Assembly (NCBI RefSeq): GCF_002159265.1
Contig: NZ_NFHG01000011.1
Location: 42,595-106,594, forward strand
DNA: 64,000 bases
Reading direction: 5' to 3'
Source of the DNA: Flavonifractor sp. An82
Lineage (GTDB): Bacteria > Bacillota > Clostridia > Oscillospirales > Oscillospiraceae
A model generated the notes under the pieces. It made no database searches, was not told the DNA's origin, and worked only from the letters and a program-made list of their open reading frames with translations. Positions within the stretch are counted from its first letter, which is position 1. Each line of letters begins with the position of its first letter. Shown here in pieces: positions 17,506 to 25,189 of this stretch. Both the position numbers and the translations under genes were made by a program.

Positions 17506-17792
17506 ATTGAACACCTCCAATCAAAAATAGCCAGGCTCCCATTAGAGTCCTGGCATAAATACAAGTTTATACGAATTTTTCACAAAAGAGATGCGAACCG
17601 TTTTGTACACATTGCTTGGATGTGAATGTCGCGTTTCTGTGGTTAAGTTCTGCTTCTTGCCGACCAAAAAGGGCGAGGGAGGATACCATCAAAGCAAAAA
17701 TGAAGAGGGATGCGAACGAACTGGGGAACATTTTGGAAAACAGCTTAGAAACGCCTGAGCTACAGGCCCATAACTCCCTCAAAAAAGTTACA
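17506..17792. other. Boundary stretch between element L and the tRNA scar
   Basis: No convincing gene. Two short copies of the tRNA-Ala(CGC) anticodon segment are visible on the minus strand: CGGTTCGCATC near 17590-17600 and GTTCGCATCC near 17709-17718. They look like old recombination scars or cryptic att sites. Confidence 0.45.
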
Positions 17793-17827
17793 AAAAAGCC
17801 GTGAAATTCAACATTTCACGGCTTTTT
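17793..17827. terminator. Bidirectional terminator beside the tRNA 3' fragment
   Basis: Perfect 15-base arms (17793-17807 and 17813-17827, core AGCCGTGAAAT) with A- and T-runs at the ends. It follows the CCA of the tRNA fragment at the distance expected for an original tRNA terminator. Confidence 0.9.
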
Positions 17828-17828
17828 G

Positions 17829-17873
17829 TGGCGGACTCGAAGGGATTCGAACCCTCGACCTCTCGGATGCGAA
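17829..17873 (-). pseudogene. tRNA 3' fragment, left att site of element A
   Basis: Reading the minus strand, the sequence holds part of an anticodon arm (TTCGCATCCGAG), variable loop, T-arm (GAGGG TTCGAAT CCCTT), acceptor 3' strand and CCA. Its 34 bases 17840-17873 are identical to 43840-43873 inside the intact tRNA-Ala(CGC). The 5' half is absent. The acceptor strand (CGAGTCC, then G) differs from the intact tRNA and would mispair twice with its 5' strand. It is the displaced 3' end expected at the far side of an element integrated into a tRNA. Confidence 0.85.
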
Positions 17874-18214
17874 AAGTCATCTGAACATTTTTCACATTAT
17901 TTATAACTATTTATAGCGGTTTCCGCTCCGTTTCGCTTTCTTTCCGCCACTCTTTAGAACTCAAATCTCCATGTGGTGCGCCGCTGTCTGTGGTGGATCC
18001 TGTGGTCAAAAACGCTCCCAGCCCTTTGCCGGAAACGATTTCTCAGCTTGGACAGGGAGCGTTTTTCATGCCTCTGACTGCCTGCATTGTAACTCAGAGG
18101 ACAGGATTAAGCAAGTGATTTCTGCGTTGTCCACAGCTCAGGATTTACGGGGCAGTAAACAAAAGATGCCATTTCCCCCAAGTCGCTGACCGAATGGATT
18201 CCACGCCAGCATCC
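17874..18214. other. Non-coding end region with one long-loop hairpin
   Basis: No gene is seen. AAAAACGCTCCC (18008-18019) pairs with GGGAGCGTTTTT (18055-18066) around a 35-base loop and may act as a terminator for either side. Confidence 0.5.
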
Positions 18215-19120
18215 TCATGACGATCCATGCGCTCCATCCGAGATCCTCTCCCGCACGGTCTGAAGGAACCGCCCCGCCGCCTTGGAAAAAATCTGATATT
18301 TCTTCCAAACAATATAGCCCGGCGCCTCCAGGAGTGGGGAGAAGGGACGGAAGCACAGGCCGGTCCCCTCTGTGTGGATCAGCTTGTCAAAGCACAGAGC
18401 ATAGCCCAGGCCCTCGTCTACCAGAAGAGAGGCGTTGAACACCAGGTTATAGGTCGCCACCACATTCAGTTCGGAGATCTCTCGCCCCATCCACTGGGAC
18501 AGCTGTCGGTCATCCCCCTTCTGGTGGGAAATGATCAGCGGCAGCTCCCACAGATCCTCCGGGCACACGGCCGCCTTCTGGGCCAGCGGGGCGTCCCGGC
18601 GCATGAGCACGCCCCAGACATCCCCTGTAGGCAGGGCCAGCCACTCATATTTTTTCAGGTCGGGCTCCCGGAACAGCAGGCCAAAATCGATCAACCCCTT
18701 ATCCAGATATTCCAACACATACTCCGCGTTGCCGCTGGAGATGTGGTAATGGATATCTGGATATTGTTTTTGCAGGTCCTTTGCGGCCTGGGCCAGCAAA
18801 CGCACGCTGTCGGTCTCTCCGGCGCCGATCACCACGTCGCCCACGATGGTTTCGTCAGAACGGGTGATCTCTTCCTCCGCCTTTTGCACCAGAGAGAGGA
18901 TCTCCTCCGCCCGGCGGCGAAGGATCATGCCCTCCTCGGTGAGGACGACCTTCCGGGAGCCTTTGGTCCCCCGGATCAGCAGCTGCTTCCCCAGCTCCTC
19001 TTCCATCCCCTTCAGCTGGGTGGACAGGGCGGGCTGGGAGATATGCAGGGACTCCGCCGCCGCGGAGATGCTCTGTTCTCGGGCCACAGTCAAAAAGTAG
19101 TGCAGGGTACGCAGTTCCAC
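18215..19120 (-). CDS. LysR-family transcriptional regulator
   Basis: A 301-residue protein from GTG 19120 (VELRTLHYFLTVAREQSISA) with AGGAGG upstream; this start gives the usual LysR length, while upstream in-frame ATGs would add a non-conserved 28 residues. The winged helix ends near residue 60 (HISQPALSTQLKGMEEELGK). The rest is the periplasmic-binding-like effector domain (IHYHISSGNAEYVLEYLDKG, LPLIISHQKGDDRQLSQW). It is divergent from the SDR gene, and a dyad lies between them. It most likely controls that SDR-DUF3737 unit in response to a small molecule. Confidence 0.92.
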   Translation of the reverse strand: MELRTLHYFLTVAREQSISAAAESLHISQPALSTQLKGMEEELGKQLLIRGTKGSRKVVLTEEGMILRRRAEEILSLVQKAEEEITRSDETIVGDVVIGAGETDSVRLLAQAAKDLQKQYPDIHYHISSGNAEYVLEYLDKGLIDFGLLFREPDLKKYEWLALPTGDVWGVLMRRDAPLAQKAAVCPEDLWELPLIISHQKGDDRQLSQWMGREISELNVVATYNLVFNASLLVDEGLGYALCFDKLIHTEGTGLCFRPFSPLLEAPGYIVWKKYQIFSKAAGRFLQTVRERISDGAHGSS

Positions 19121-19154
19121 AGGCCATCCCTCCTTGGTGCCAGTATACCCCATC

Positions 19155-19179
19155 ATTCCATAACCGTCAATTATGGAAT
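19155..19179. promoter_or_regulatory. Dyad operator in the LysR-SDR intergenic region
   Basis: ATTCCATA (19155-19162) and TATGGAAT (19172-19179) form a perfect 8-base inverted repeat with a 9-base spacer, of the size and position of a LysR recognition site. Confidence 0.65.
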
Positions 19180-19273
19180 TGTATCGCATATAAGTATTTG
19201 CCATTTCTGACTCTCCAACCTAAACTATGAGCAGAAGGAACAAGGAAAAACATACAGAAGTGAGGTCAGAAAT

Positions 19274-20044
19274 ATGGAACAGCAGTTGCTTAAGGATAAA
19301 GTCGCCGTTATCACCGGGGCCAGTTACGGCATGGGCCGCACGATGGCGGAACTATTCGCCGACGAGGGAGCCGCAGTGGTCATCACCGCCCGGCACCAGG
19401 AGAAGCTGGACGAGGTGGTGGACGGTATCCGGGCCAAGGGTGGTAAAGCGGTCGGCGTGGTGGCCGACGTGTGCTCCACCGAGGACACAAAGAAGGTTTT
19501 TGACACCGCCCTGAAGGAGTTCGGGGACGTGGACATCCTCATCAACAACGCCGGCATCGGGGAGCAGAAGATGATCGACGAGACAGATGACGACTGGATG
19601 ATGTATGTGATGAACACCAACCTGGGCGGCCCCATGCGCTATATTCGGGAGGCGCTGAAGATCTTCCTGCCTAAGAACGACGGCGTGATCATCAACATCT
19701 CCTCTGTGAACGGCACCCGGCCCTTCTGCGGGGCCACCTACACCTCCACAAAGGGGGCGCTGAATACCCTGACCAAGAATGTGGCCATGCGGCTCATCGA
19801 CACCAATATCCGCTGTAACGCCGTGGCCCCCGGCGCTACCGTTACCCCCGCTCACCTGGCGAACAAGGCAGGAGAACAGCCTGGCGGCGCGGAGATGCTG
19901 AAATACAGCGGCCACTTCGTCTACTTCCCCGGCCCGGAGTGTGACCCCATGGACCAAGCCTACGCCTGCCTGTATCTGGCAAGCAAGATGGGGAGAGCCG
20001 TCCGGGGCCAGGTCATCCAGGTGTGCAACGGCGCATTCCTGTAA
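19274..20044 (+). CDS. Short-chain dehydrogenase/reductase
   Basis: A 256-residue classical SDR that transfers hydride between NAD(P) and a hydroxyl/keto substrate. The nucleotide loop TGASYGMG is at 14-21, LINNAGIG lies near 95, the catalytic Ser is in INISSVNGT, and Tyr and Lys are in YTSTK near 155. The C terminus GAFL follows the usual VIQVCNG strand. The ribosome site is weak (GTGAGGTC). The gene is divergent from the LysR regulator and is followed within two bases by the DUF3737 reading frame. The substrate is unknown; relatives act on sugar acids, polyols or steroids. Confidence 0.9.
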   Translation: MEQQLLKDKVAVITGASYGMGRTMAELFADEGAAVVITARHQEKLDEVVDGIRAKGGKAVGVVADVCSTEDTKKVFDTALKEFGDVDILINNAGIGEQKMIDETDDDWMMYVMNTNLGGPMRYIREALKIFLPKNDGVIINISSVNGTRPFCGATYTSTKGALNTLTKNVAMRLIDTNIRCNAVAPGATVTPAHLANKAGEQPGGAEMLKYSGHFVYFPGPECDPMDQAYACLYLASKMGRAVRGQVIQVCNGAFL

Positions 20045-20046
20045 AA

Positions 20047-21198
20047 ATGGCCATGAAACAACCGGAGAGATCAGCAACGCCCCTGACGGCCCAGGCCCTG
20101 CTGGAGAATTTAGAGGACGCGGGTTGCGGTCCGGAAGTTACGGAGCGTTTCCTGGCGCTGGAGCGGTCCGGCCAATACCGGGAGCAGCTGCGCCTGCTGT
20201 CCGGCCATCGGCGGAAACTCTTGGACCGCCTACACCGGGAGGAGCGGAGGATTGACTGCCTGGACTATCTGGTCTATCAGTTGGAGAAGCCGCCGCGCCG
20301 GAGAATCCTGAACCCCATAGATATTGGAGGAGTTGCTATGACGATCATTCAGAATCAGACCTTTGACCAGGAGCGGGCCCTGTATGGCATGAAGGAACTG
20401 CTGGTGCGGGACTGTTCCTTTGACGGCCCCGCCGACGGGGAGAGCGCCTTTAAGGAGTGCAGCGGTATCCAGGTGGAGCACAGCTTTTTCAACCTGCGTT
20501 ACCCCTTCTGGCACGACCACGGCCTTTCCATCAAGGACTGTGAGCTGACGGACAAGTGCCGGGCGGCCCTGTGGTACTCCGAACATATCACTATCGAGAA
20601 CACCAAACTCCACGGCATCAAGGCCCTGCGGGAGTGCGCCGACGCGGTGGTGAAAAACTGTGATATTCTCTCCCCGGAATTTGGTTGGAACTCCCGCCAG
20701 GTGACTATGGAGGACTGCACTGCCCAGAGCGAGTATTTTATGATGCGGGGGACGGATCTGCACTTCCGCAATGCGAGCTTTAAGGGCAAGTACTCTTTTC
20801 AGTACATCGAGAACTCCGTCTTTGAAAACTGTTCCTTTGACACCAAGGACGCCTTCTGGCACGCCAAGAATGTTGTGGTACGGGACTGTGTGGTGAAGGG
20901 GGAGTATCTGGCCTGGTACTGCGAGAATGTGACCTTCGAGCGGTGCAAGATCATCGGAACTCAGCCCCTGTGCTACTGCAAGGGCCTAAAGCTCATCGAC
21001 TGCGAGATGGTAGACTGCGACCTGGCCTTTGAGCGCAGCGAGGTGCAGGCCACTGTTACCACCCCGGTGGTGAGCGTCAAGAACCCCCTGGTCGGCAGTC
21101 ACATCACCGTCCCCGCCATGGGAGAGATCATCCGGGACATCCCAGAGGCTGGCGGGGAGGTCATCGTGAGAGCCGGAGACAGGGCGGTCTGCGCGTGA
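20047..21198 (+). CDS. DUF3737 protein, fused in frame to an upstream small helical protein
   Basis: The frame opens at ATG 20047, two bases after the SDR stop, and runs 383 codons. Residues 1-97 (LLENLEDAGCGPEVTERFLA, LRLLSGHRRKLLDRLHREER, IDCLDYLVYQLEK) look like a small free-standing helical protein common in Firmicutes. At codon 98 a second ATG (20338), preceded by GGAGGAGTTGCT, starts the canonical DUF3737 protein (MTIIQNQTFDQERALYGMKE, 286 residues), a right-handed beta-helix-like family of unknown role. No stop separates the two, so a stop codon was probably lost and both a fused and a short product may be made. Confidence 0.8.
   Translation: MAMKQPERSATPLTAQALLENLEDAGCGPEVTERFLALERSGQYREQLRLLSGHRRKLLDRLHREERRIDCLDYLVYQLEKPPRRRILNPIDIGGVAMTIIQNQTFDQERALYGMKELLVRDCSFDGPADGESAFKECSGIQVEHSFFNLRYPFWHDHGLSIKDCELTDKCRAALWYSEHITIENTKLHGIKALRECADAVVKNCDILSPEFGWNSRQVTMEDCTAQSEYFMMRGTDLHFRNASFKGKYSFQYIENSVFENCSFDTKDAFWHAKNVVVRDCVVKGEYLAWYCENVTFERCKIIGTQPLCYCKGLKLIDCEMVDCDLAFERSEVQATVTTPVVSVKNPLVGSHITVPAMGEIIRDIPEAGGEVIVRAGDRAVCA
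20325..20340 (+). promoter_or_regulatory. Internal ribosome site and start for DUF3737
   Basis: GGAGGAG followed by TTGCT and ATG 20338 lies inside the fused frame and likely starts the normal-length DUF3737 protein. Confidence 0.7.
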
Positions 21199-21211
21199 GC
21201 GGGAGGCGGAA

Positions 21212-21979
21212 ATGAAGTTGCATAAAACGCCATTCTTTCTTCTGCTGTGCTACCTGTTGACCCTGACAATGCTGTCCGGGTGCGGCAGTGGCCAGCAGGC
21301 TGCTGGACAATCTACCGACGGTTCAGAGTTCAGTTCCCCTGAACAGTCTGTGGAAGAAGTCCATCCAGAGGAAGATCTGGCACAGCCGGAAGTTCCCAAT
21401 TCAGAAACGGATGATGATGGCGGAGAAGGTGCCGTTCCAACGGCGCCGCAGTCGCCCGGCACTTCTACGGTGCAAACGGATGAACCTGTCCAGCCGGAAG
21501 GCGAGGCAACAACTCCAGATGTGGAATTGCCGGTACCGGAAACACCCGGAGGGACTTCAGAGCCGCCGGAACCGGCGCCTGGAAATACGGCAGTGGACAA
21601 TACCGGGAGTGAGGAGGAGAGCACAGAGATGAAGATGACCGTGCAGGTCGGCGAGAGCACCTTTACCGCCACCCTGGAGGACAACGCCGCTGTGGACGCG
21701 CTGGTGGAGATGATGGAACATGGGCCGGTGACGATCCAGATGAGCGACTATGCCGGCTTTGAAAAGGTGGGTGCCCTGGGAACCAGCCTGCCCACCAGCA
21801 ACAGCCAGACCACCACCCAGGCGGGGGACATCGTGCTCTACCAGGGCAACCAGATCGTCATGTTCTACGGCTCCAACTCCTGGAGCTACACCCGCCTTGG
21901 AACGATCGACGACCTCACCAGCTGGACAGAGGCCCTGGGCAGCGGTGATGTGTCGGTCACGTTCTCTTTGGGAGGCTGA
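21212..21979 (+). CDS. Lipoprotein with cyclophilin-like domain
   Basis: A 255-residue secreted lipoprotein. The signal peptide ends in a lipobox, LSGC, with Cys near residue 25. A long, unstructured, acidic and Pro-rich linker (about 30-140) follows. The C-terminal 110 residues (KMTVQVGESTFTATLEDNAA, AVDALVEMMEHGPVTIQMSD, TTTQAGDIVLYQGNQIVMFY, WSYTRLGTIDDLTSW) fit the bacterial cyclophilin_like family, a beta-barrel of unclear function. The ribosome site GGGAGG is close. It follows the DUF3737 gene by 13 bases and is likely co-transcribed with it. Confidence 0.88.
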   Translation: MKLHKTPFFLLLCYLLTLTMLSGCGSGQQAAGQSTDGSEFSSPEQSVEEVHPEEDLAQPEVPNSETDDDGGEGAVPTAPQSPGTSTVQTDEPVQPEGEATTPDVELPVPETPGGTSEPPEPAPGNTAVDNTGSEEESTEMKMTVQVGESTFTATLEDNAAVDALVEMMEHGPVTIQMSDYAGFEKVGALGTSLPTSNSQTTTQAGDIVLYQGNQIVMFYGSNSWSYTRLGTIDDLTSWTEALGSGDVSVTFSLGG

Positions 21980-21998
21980 GCGATGCATATCCCTGCGC

Positions 21999-22493
21999 TC
22001 AGCGGCAGTCCTCCGGTTCAACAGCCTTTGTCGGCTGGGAGTCCGGCTCCCGGCCGGGATTTCTGGCATCGTCGTAAAGTTTCTGGATCTCAGGTGGCAG
22101 ATGATCCGGCATCATGGCGCGAATCCGTCCCTCATTCCCATCTTGGATGGCCTGCTCATAGTACCAGCACTTGAAGTCGATCATGGCCAGCGTTTTCTCC
22201 AGCTGGCGGATTTGATTTTCCACCACCTGGCGCTGCTGTTGGAACAGCGCCCTCCGCTGGGGGTAGGTTTTGCTGCCCTCACAGCACCACTGCATGAACC
22301 GCTTGATGTCCTTGATCTCCAAACCGGACTGCTTCAGACACTCGATCACCCGGAGGGCTTCCAGTTCCGCTTCACCGAACCGGCGGATGCCGGAGGTACG
22401 TTCCAGGCCGGGGAACAGCCCCTCCTTATCGTAATAGCGGAGGGTGGAAATAGGGATATGGAACATCTCAGAAACCTGACCGATCGTAAACAT
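21999..22493 (-). CDS. MerR-family regulator
   Basis: A 164-residue protein from ATG 22493 (MFTIGQVSEMFHIPISTLRY) with GGGAGG at seven bases. The N-terminal winged helix is canonical (TLRYYDKEGLFPG, RRFGEAELEALRVIECLKQS). A long dimerization helix follows (QQQRQVVENQIRQLEKTLAM) and then a tail without a metal-binding Cys pattern, so the effector is probably organic. It is divergent from a hydrolase gene that is now truncated; the intergenic promoter has the 19-bp spacer of MerR-controlled promoters. Confidence 0.93.
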   Translation of the reverse strand: MFTIGQVSEMFHIPISTLRYYDKEGLFPGLERTSGIRRFGEAELEALRVIECLKQSGLEIKDIKRFMQWCCEGSKTYPQRRALFQQQRQVVENQIRQLEKTLAMIDFKCWYYEQAIQDGNEGRIRAMMPDHLPPEIQKLYDDARNPGREPDSQPTKAVEPEDCR

Positions 22494-22515
22494 TCTAAAT
22501 CCTCCCAAAAAATAC

Positions 22516-22546
22516 TTGACCTAAAGTCAGGTTTAGGTCTTATGAT
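22516..22546 (+). promoter_or_regulatory. MerR-type promoter with operator dyad
   Basis: TTGACC (22516-22521) and TATGAT (22541-22546) are 19 bases apart, the diagnostic over-long spacer. The spacer holds the dyad GACCTAAA - GTCAGG - TTTAGGTC (22518-22539). It reads toward the truncated hydrolase at 22630. Confidence 0.88.
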
Positions 22547-22629
22547 AGGATCATACCAGAAAAAATACTGCTCGTCAAACCATTGTGACAAGCCAAATGT
22601 TTCGTCAATCAATTAGGAGGAATTCATCC

Positions 22630-22749
22630 ATGTTGAGACCAGCAGAACTTAATTTAACGCAGGAGTGGGACAAGACCTTTCCCAAGAGCGACCGCGTGGA
22701 TCACAAGAAAGTCACCTTCATCAACCGCTACCATCGTGGTTCCCTATGA
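22630..22749 (+). pseudogene. 5' remnant of an alpha/beta-hydrolase gene
   Basis: AGGAGG lies before ATG 22630. The first 34 residues (MLRPAELNLTQEWDKTFPKS, then DRVDHKKVTFINRY) match the start of a widespread alpha/beta-hydrolase family whose next residues are normally GITLAADLY. Here the frame changes after NRY at about 22730 and stops at 22749. The following DNA belongs to an element gene, so this is a deletion or insertion joint. The intact MerR promoter upstream now drives transcription into the element. Confidence 0.8.
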
Positions 22750-22924
22750 CGGACACCAAGCGTCACTCAACACGGTCCGCCCCGGCCACGGCACAATCCG
22801 CACGGTACAATATGAGCCGGATAATGAGGCAGAGCTTACCCGCATTATTATGGTGGAACACCGCCACCAGACGGGGAAAATCAAAAAAGCTCCCAATCCA
22901 GGCCGCTCCCATCCGGTCAGATAG
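22733..22924 (+). pseudogene. 3' remnant of an element gene homologous to the 53352-53954 gene
   Basis: The frame read from 22733 gives IVVPYDGHQASL, then HGTIRTVQYEPDNEAEL and MVEHRHQTGK. These align with LVLPVEEYHRN, YGTVRRLRYLPKNEAEL and LMEHRYQKGW of the element B protein. Only the last 63 residues remain. Element A therefore once had the leading block that element B keeps at 48.3-53.9 kb. Confidence 0.75.
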
Positions 22925-22940
22925 CAGGCCCCGCCCCCAA

Positions 22941-23028
22941 CAGCGCCGCCCGTGGCGGCGCTGCATTAGCAAGTATGTCATTTGGTAGCACAAATGACCC
23001 TTGTTAGGGGGATACCCCCTAAAACCCC
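22941..23028. other. oriT: Candidate oriT of element A
   Basis: Three consecutive hairpins: CAGCGCCGCC-CGT-GGCGGCGCTG (22941-22963), GTCATTTG-GTAGCA-CAAATGAC (22977-22998) and TAGGGGG-ATA-CCCCCTA (23005-23021), then AAACCCC. Element B has the same three at 55697-55776 with compensating changes in the stems. The position directly upstream of mobC and the relaxase is typical for a transfer origin. The nick site is inferred to lie near the AAACCCC tract. Confidence 0.7.
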
Positions 23029-23038
23029 ATACGAAATC

Positions 23039-23057
23039 GCGTCTCACCGTGAGACGC
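23039..23057. repeat. Element A palindrome, copy 1
   Basis: GCGTCTCAC-C-GTGAGACGC, between oriT and mobC. Reference copy of the dispersed family. Confidence 0.9.
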
Positions 23058-23076
23058 AAATCTCAAGGAGGTGATT

Positions 23077-23385
23077 ATGCGAAAGCGAAACCGCCATGTG
23101 AGCGTGTGGATGAATGAGGCGGAATACCTGCATTTGAAGGCGGAGGCTAAAAAAGCGGGACTGGGTATAGATCCCTTTATCCGGCTCCTGGTATCCGGTG
23201 TCCAGCTCCGCCCTCGTCCGCCTGACAATATTGCCGCATTGATCCGGGAGCTCCACGCCATCGGCAACAATATCAATCAAATTGCTTATTGGGCCAACGC
23301 GCAAAAGAGCACCCAGGAGGAGGACCTGCGCCGGGCGGCAGCACTCGCCTATGAGGCAGCCCGTTTGGTGAAGGAGAATTTTTGA
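23077..23385 (+). CDS. mobC: MobC-like relaxosome accessory protein
   Basis: A 102-residue protein from ATG 23077 with AAGGAGG five bases upstream. It begins RNRHVSVWMNEAEYLHLKAE, a ribbon-helix-helix start, and carries the MobC signature block LVSGVQLRPRPPD then LIRELHAIGNNINQIAY. MobC binds oriT and opens the DNA near the nick for the relaxase. The stop touches the relaxase ATG (TGAATG), so the two are coupled. Element B encodes a 102-residue homologue. Confidence 0.92.
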   Translation: MRKRNRHVSVWMNEAEYLHLKAEAKKAGLGIDPFIRLLVSGVQLRPRPPDNIAALIRELHAIGNNINQIAYWANAQKSTQEEDLRRAAALAYEAARLVKENF

Positions 23386-24744
23386 ATGGCCTATGACAAA
23401 ATCATCCCCATACGGCAGCGCATGGACAACTGCCTGGGCTATGTGCTCAATGAAGAAAAGAATAGTCTCGACCATGCCCTAACCTATGCGGAGAACCCCG
23501 ATAAGGCCCACCAGCTTGTGACCGGCATTAACTGTCAGGCTGCCACTGCTTATTCAGAAATGCAGGTAACTAAACGCCGGTGGGACAAAACGGGAGGTAT
23601 TCTGGGATATCACATCATCCACTCCTATGCTCCGGGCGAAGTCACACCGGAGGAGGCCCACGCCGCTGGTGTGGAATTTGCCCGCCGCCTGTTGGGAAAT
23701 AGCTATGAGGCGGTGATCTCCACCCACCTTGACCGGGAACATCTGCACTGTCACATCGTATTCAACTCCGTCTCTTTTGTGGACGGCAGAAAATACCGCA
23801 GCGATTTTCAGAGTTATTTTGGGACCCTGCGGGAAACTTCCAACGCCGTCAGCCGGGACCGTGGACTATCCGTGATCGAGGTAACGACAGGACAGGGCAA
23901 GCACTATGCGGAGTGGGAGGCGGAGCGGACCGGCAAGGAGACGGTCCGCGGGCTGATCCGCCGGGACATCGACGCTGCTATTCGTGAGAGCTTTACCTTT
24001 GAGAGTTTTTTGGCTGCTTTACGGAGGCAAGGCTATTCCATCAAATATGGCCCCAATGTCAAGCATACTGCCATTTGTCCACCAGGAGGCCAGAGATTTT
24101 TCCGGCTGTCCGGCATGGGAGAACGATATACAGAGGCAGCTATCCGGGAACGACTGGCAGCCATTCGCCGCGGAGACCGAGAGGATCTTCCTGTGCAAAT
24201 CATCGAGCCACCGAAACGCTATACCATCCGCCGGGGCTACCTTACTCAAATGCCCCGAAAAAAAGTGCGGGGGTTCCGGGCCTTGTATGTTTCCTATCTC
24301 TATCTTTTGAACATACGACGACCTAAGAGGAAACAAATCCCCTTTTCCATACGGGCGGAGGTTTCCAAACTACGGCGTTATCAGCGGCAATTCAGATTGT
24401 TGCAGGAATATCGCATTGATAACAGCGCACAGTTTTCCATGCTGACGGACGCCCTGCAAGCCCAAATCGACGGTCTGACCGAACAACGAAAAGAACGATA
24501 CCAGGAGAAACGGGAAGGGCGAGAGGTCACGGCAGAAATTCAGTCCATCAATCAAGAACTGCGCCGGGTCAGGTCCAAACTCAAACTTTGTGAGCAAATC
24601 AAAGTGGATATGTCTCATATCCAAACGCAAATGGAGGAATACCAGACCAACATCCGGCGGGAACAGGAGGAGCGCCATCAAAGAAAAAGCCATGCTGCAA
24701 CTGATAAGGGCCGACCTGATCGGCATTTTGACCCTGTTCGCTGA
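23386..24744 (+). CDS. MobA/VirD2-type relaxase
   Basis: A 452-residue relaxase that cuts one strand at oriT and pilots it. The N-terminal catalytic domain includes the start MAYDKIIPIRQRMDNCLGYV, the helix-turn MQVTKRRWDKTGGILGYHII and the metal-binding HLHCHIVFNSVSF near 123-135. A DNA-binding RRQGYSIKYGPNVKHTAI block is followed by a basic coiled-coil C terminus. The last 53 bases overlap the next gene. It resembles the element B relaxase throughout. Confidence 0.94.
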   Translation: MAYDKIIPIRQRMDNCLGYVLNEEKNSLDHALTYAENPDKAHQLVTGINCQAATAYSEMQVTKRRWDKTGGILGYHIIHSYAPGEVTPEEAHAAGVEFARRLLGNSYEAVISTHLDREHLHCHIVFNSVSFVDGRKYRSDFQSYFGTLRETSNAVSRDRGLSVIEVTTGQGKHYAEWEAERTGKETVRGLIRRDIDAAIRESFTFESFLAALRRQGYSIKYGPNVKHTAICPPGGQRFFRLSGMGERYTEAAIRERLAAIRRGDREDLPVQIIEPPKRYTIRRGYLTQMPRKKVRGFRALYVSYLYLLNIRRPKRKQIPFSIRAEVSKLRRYQRQFRLLQEYRIDNSAQFSMLTDALQAQIDGLTEQRKERYQEKREGREVTAEIQSINQELRRVRSKLKLCEQIKVDMSHIQTQMEEYQTNIRREQEERHQRKSHAATDKGRPDRHFDPVR

Positions 24745-25189
24745 TTACCGTCCACAACTTGACGCTGACAGCCTTGCGCTGGATATTCGGAAATTGGGAC
24801 GGATGGAGGACAGGGATTATTTATTTCTTGCCCGCCGGGAGAAAAGCTACTTGTTCCCTATATCGGAAGTCTATCTGGCGGAAAGCTACGCATACCTCTG
24901 CTGGACTGCATACAGATTGTTTTCTGAACCCAAGGTAGACGCGCTGTATCTTCATATTTCCCATGTAATCAAAGGACGCCCCTTTGGTATCGTCACAGTG
25001 CTGGACTATAACACCTCAGCCCAGGATGTGGAGCAGTTTGCCGCAGGCACCCCAGGGGACGCAGCTGCCCATATCCGGCGGATCGCAAAGCACTACCACA
25101 CTCACACGACCATCGGCAGTACATTGGACTTTATAGAAAATTTGAGAAAGGCAGGTGAACAACATGGATGTGAGCGGAGAAACCGCTGA
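24692..25189 (+). CDS. Hypothetical conjugation protein (IRADL family)
   Basis: A 165-residue soluble protein, chosen start ATG 24692 (MLQLIRADLIGILTLF), matching the start of the element B homologue at 58610. Conserved pieces are DYLFLARREKSYLFPISEVY, YAYLCWTAYRLF, HISHVIKGRPFGIVTVLDYN and DVEQFA. I do not recognise a named domain. A good GGAGG lies nearer an ATC six codons upstream (IKEKAM), so a longer start is possible. The gene overlaps the relaxase end and the PcfB start, which implies a tight operon. Confidence 0.72.
   Translation: MLQLIRADLIGILTLFADYRPQLDADSLALDIRKLGRMEDRDYLFLARREKSYLFPISEVYLAESYAYLCWTAYRLFSEPKVDALYLHISHVIKGRPFGIVTVLDYNTSAQDVEQFAAGTPGDAAAHIRRIAKHYHTHTTIGSTLDFIENLRKAGEQHGCERRNR

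Larger units (their letters stand above)
872..17520 (-). mobile_element. Element L: degraded conjugative/mobilizable element
   Basis: A run of minus-strand genes typical of Firmicutes conjugative elements: coupling protein, Toprim protein, relaxase, RHH accessory protein, DUF6103, M23 peptidase, DUF4314, ArdA-like. Neither end is proven. VirB4, VirB6 and a recombinase are absent in this window, so mobilization by a helper, or decay, is inferred. Limits are set by the outermost genes that fit the theme. Confidence 0.7.

Noticed and set aside
17567..17804. Short frames of 62-71 codons on both strands
   Set aside because: They contain the anticodon mini-repeats and lie against a terminator; no ribosome sites or similar proteins recognised.
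17829..17873. Functional tRNA
   Set aside because: Acceptor 5' strand, D-arm and half the anticodon arm are missing.
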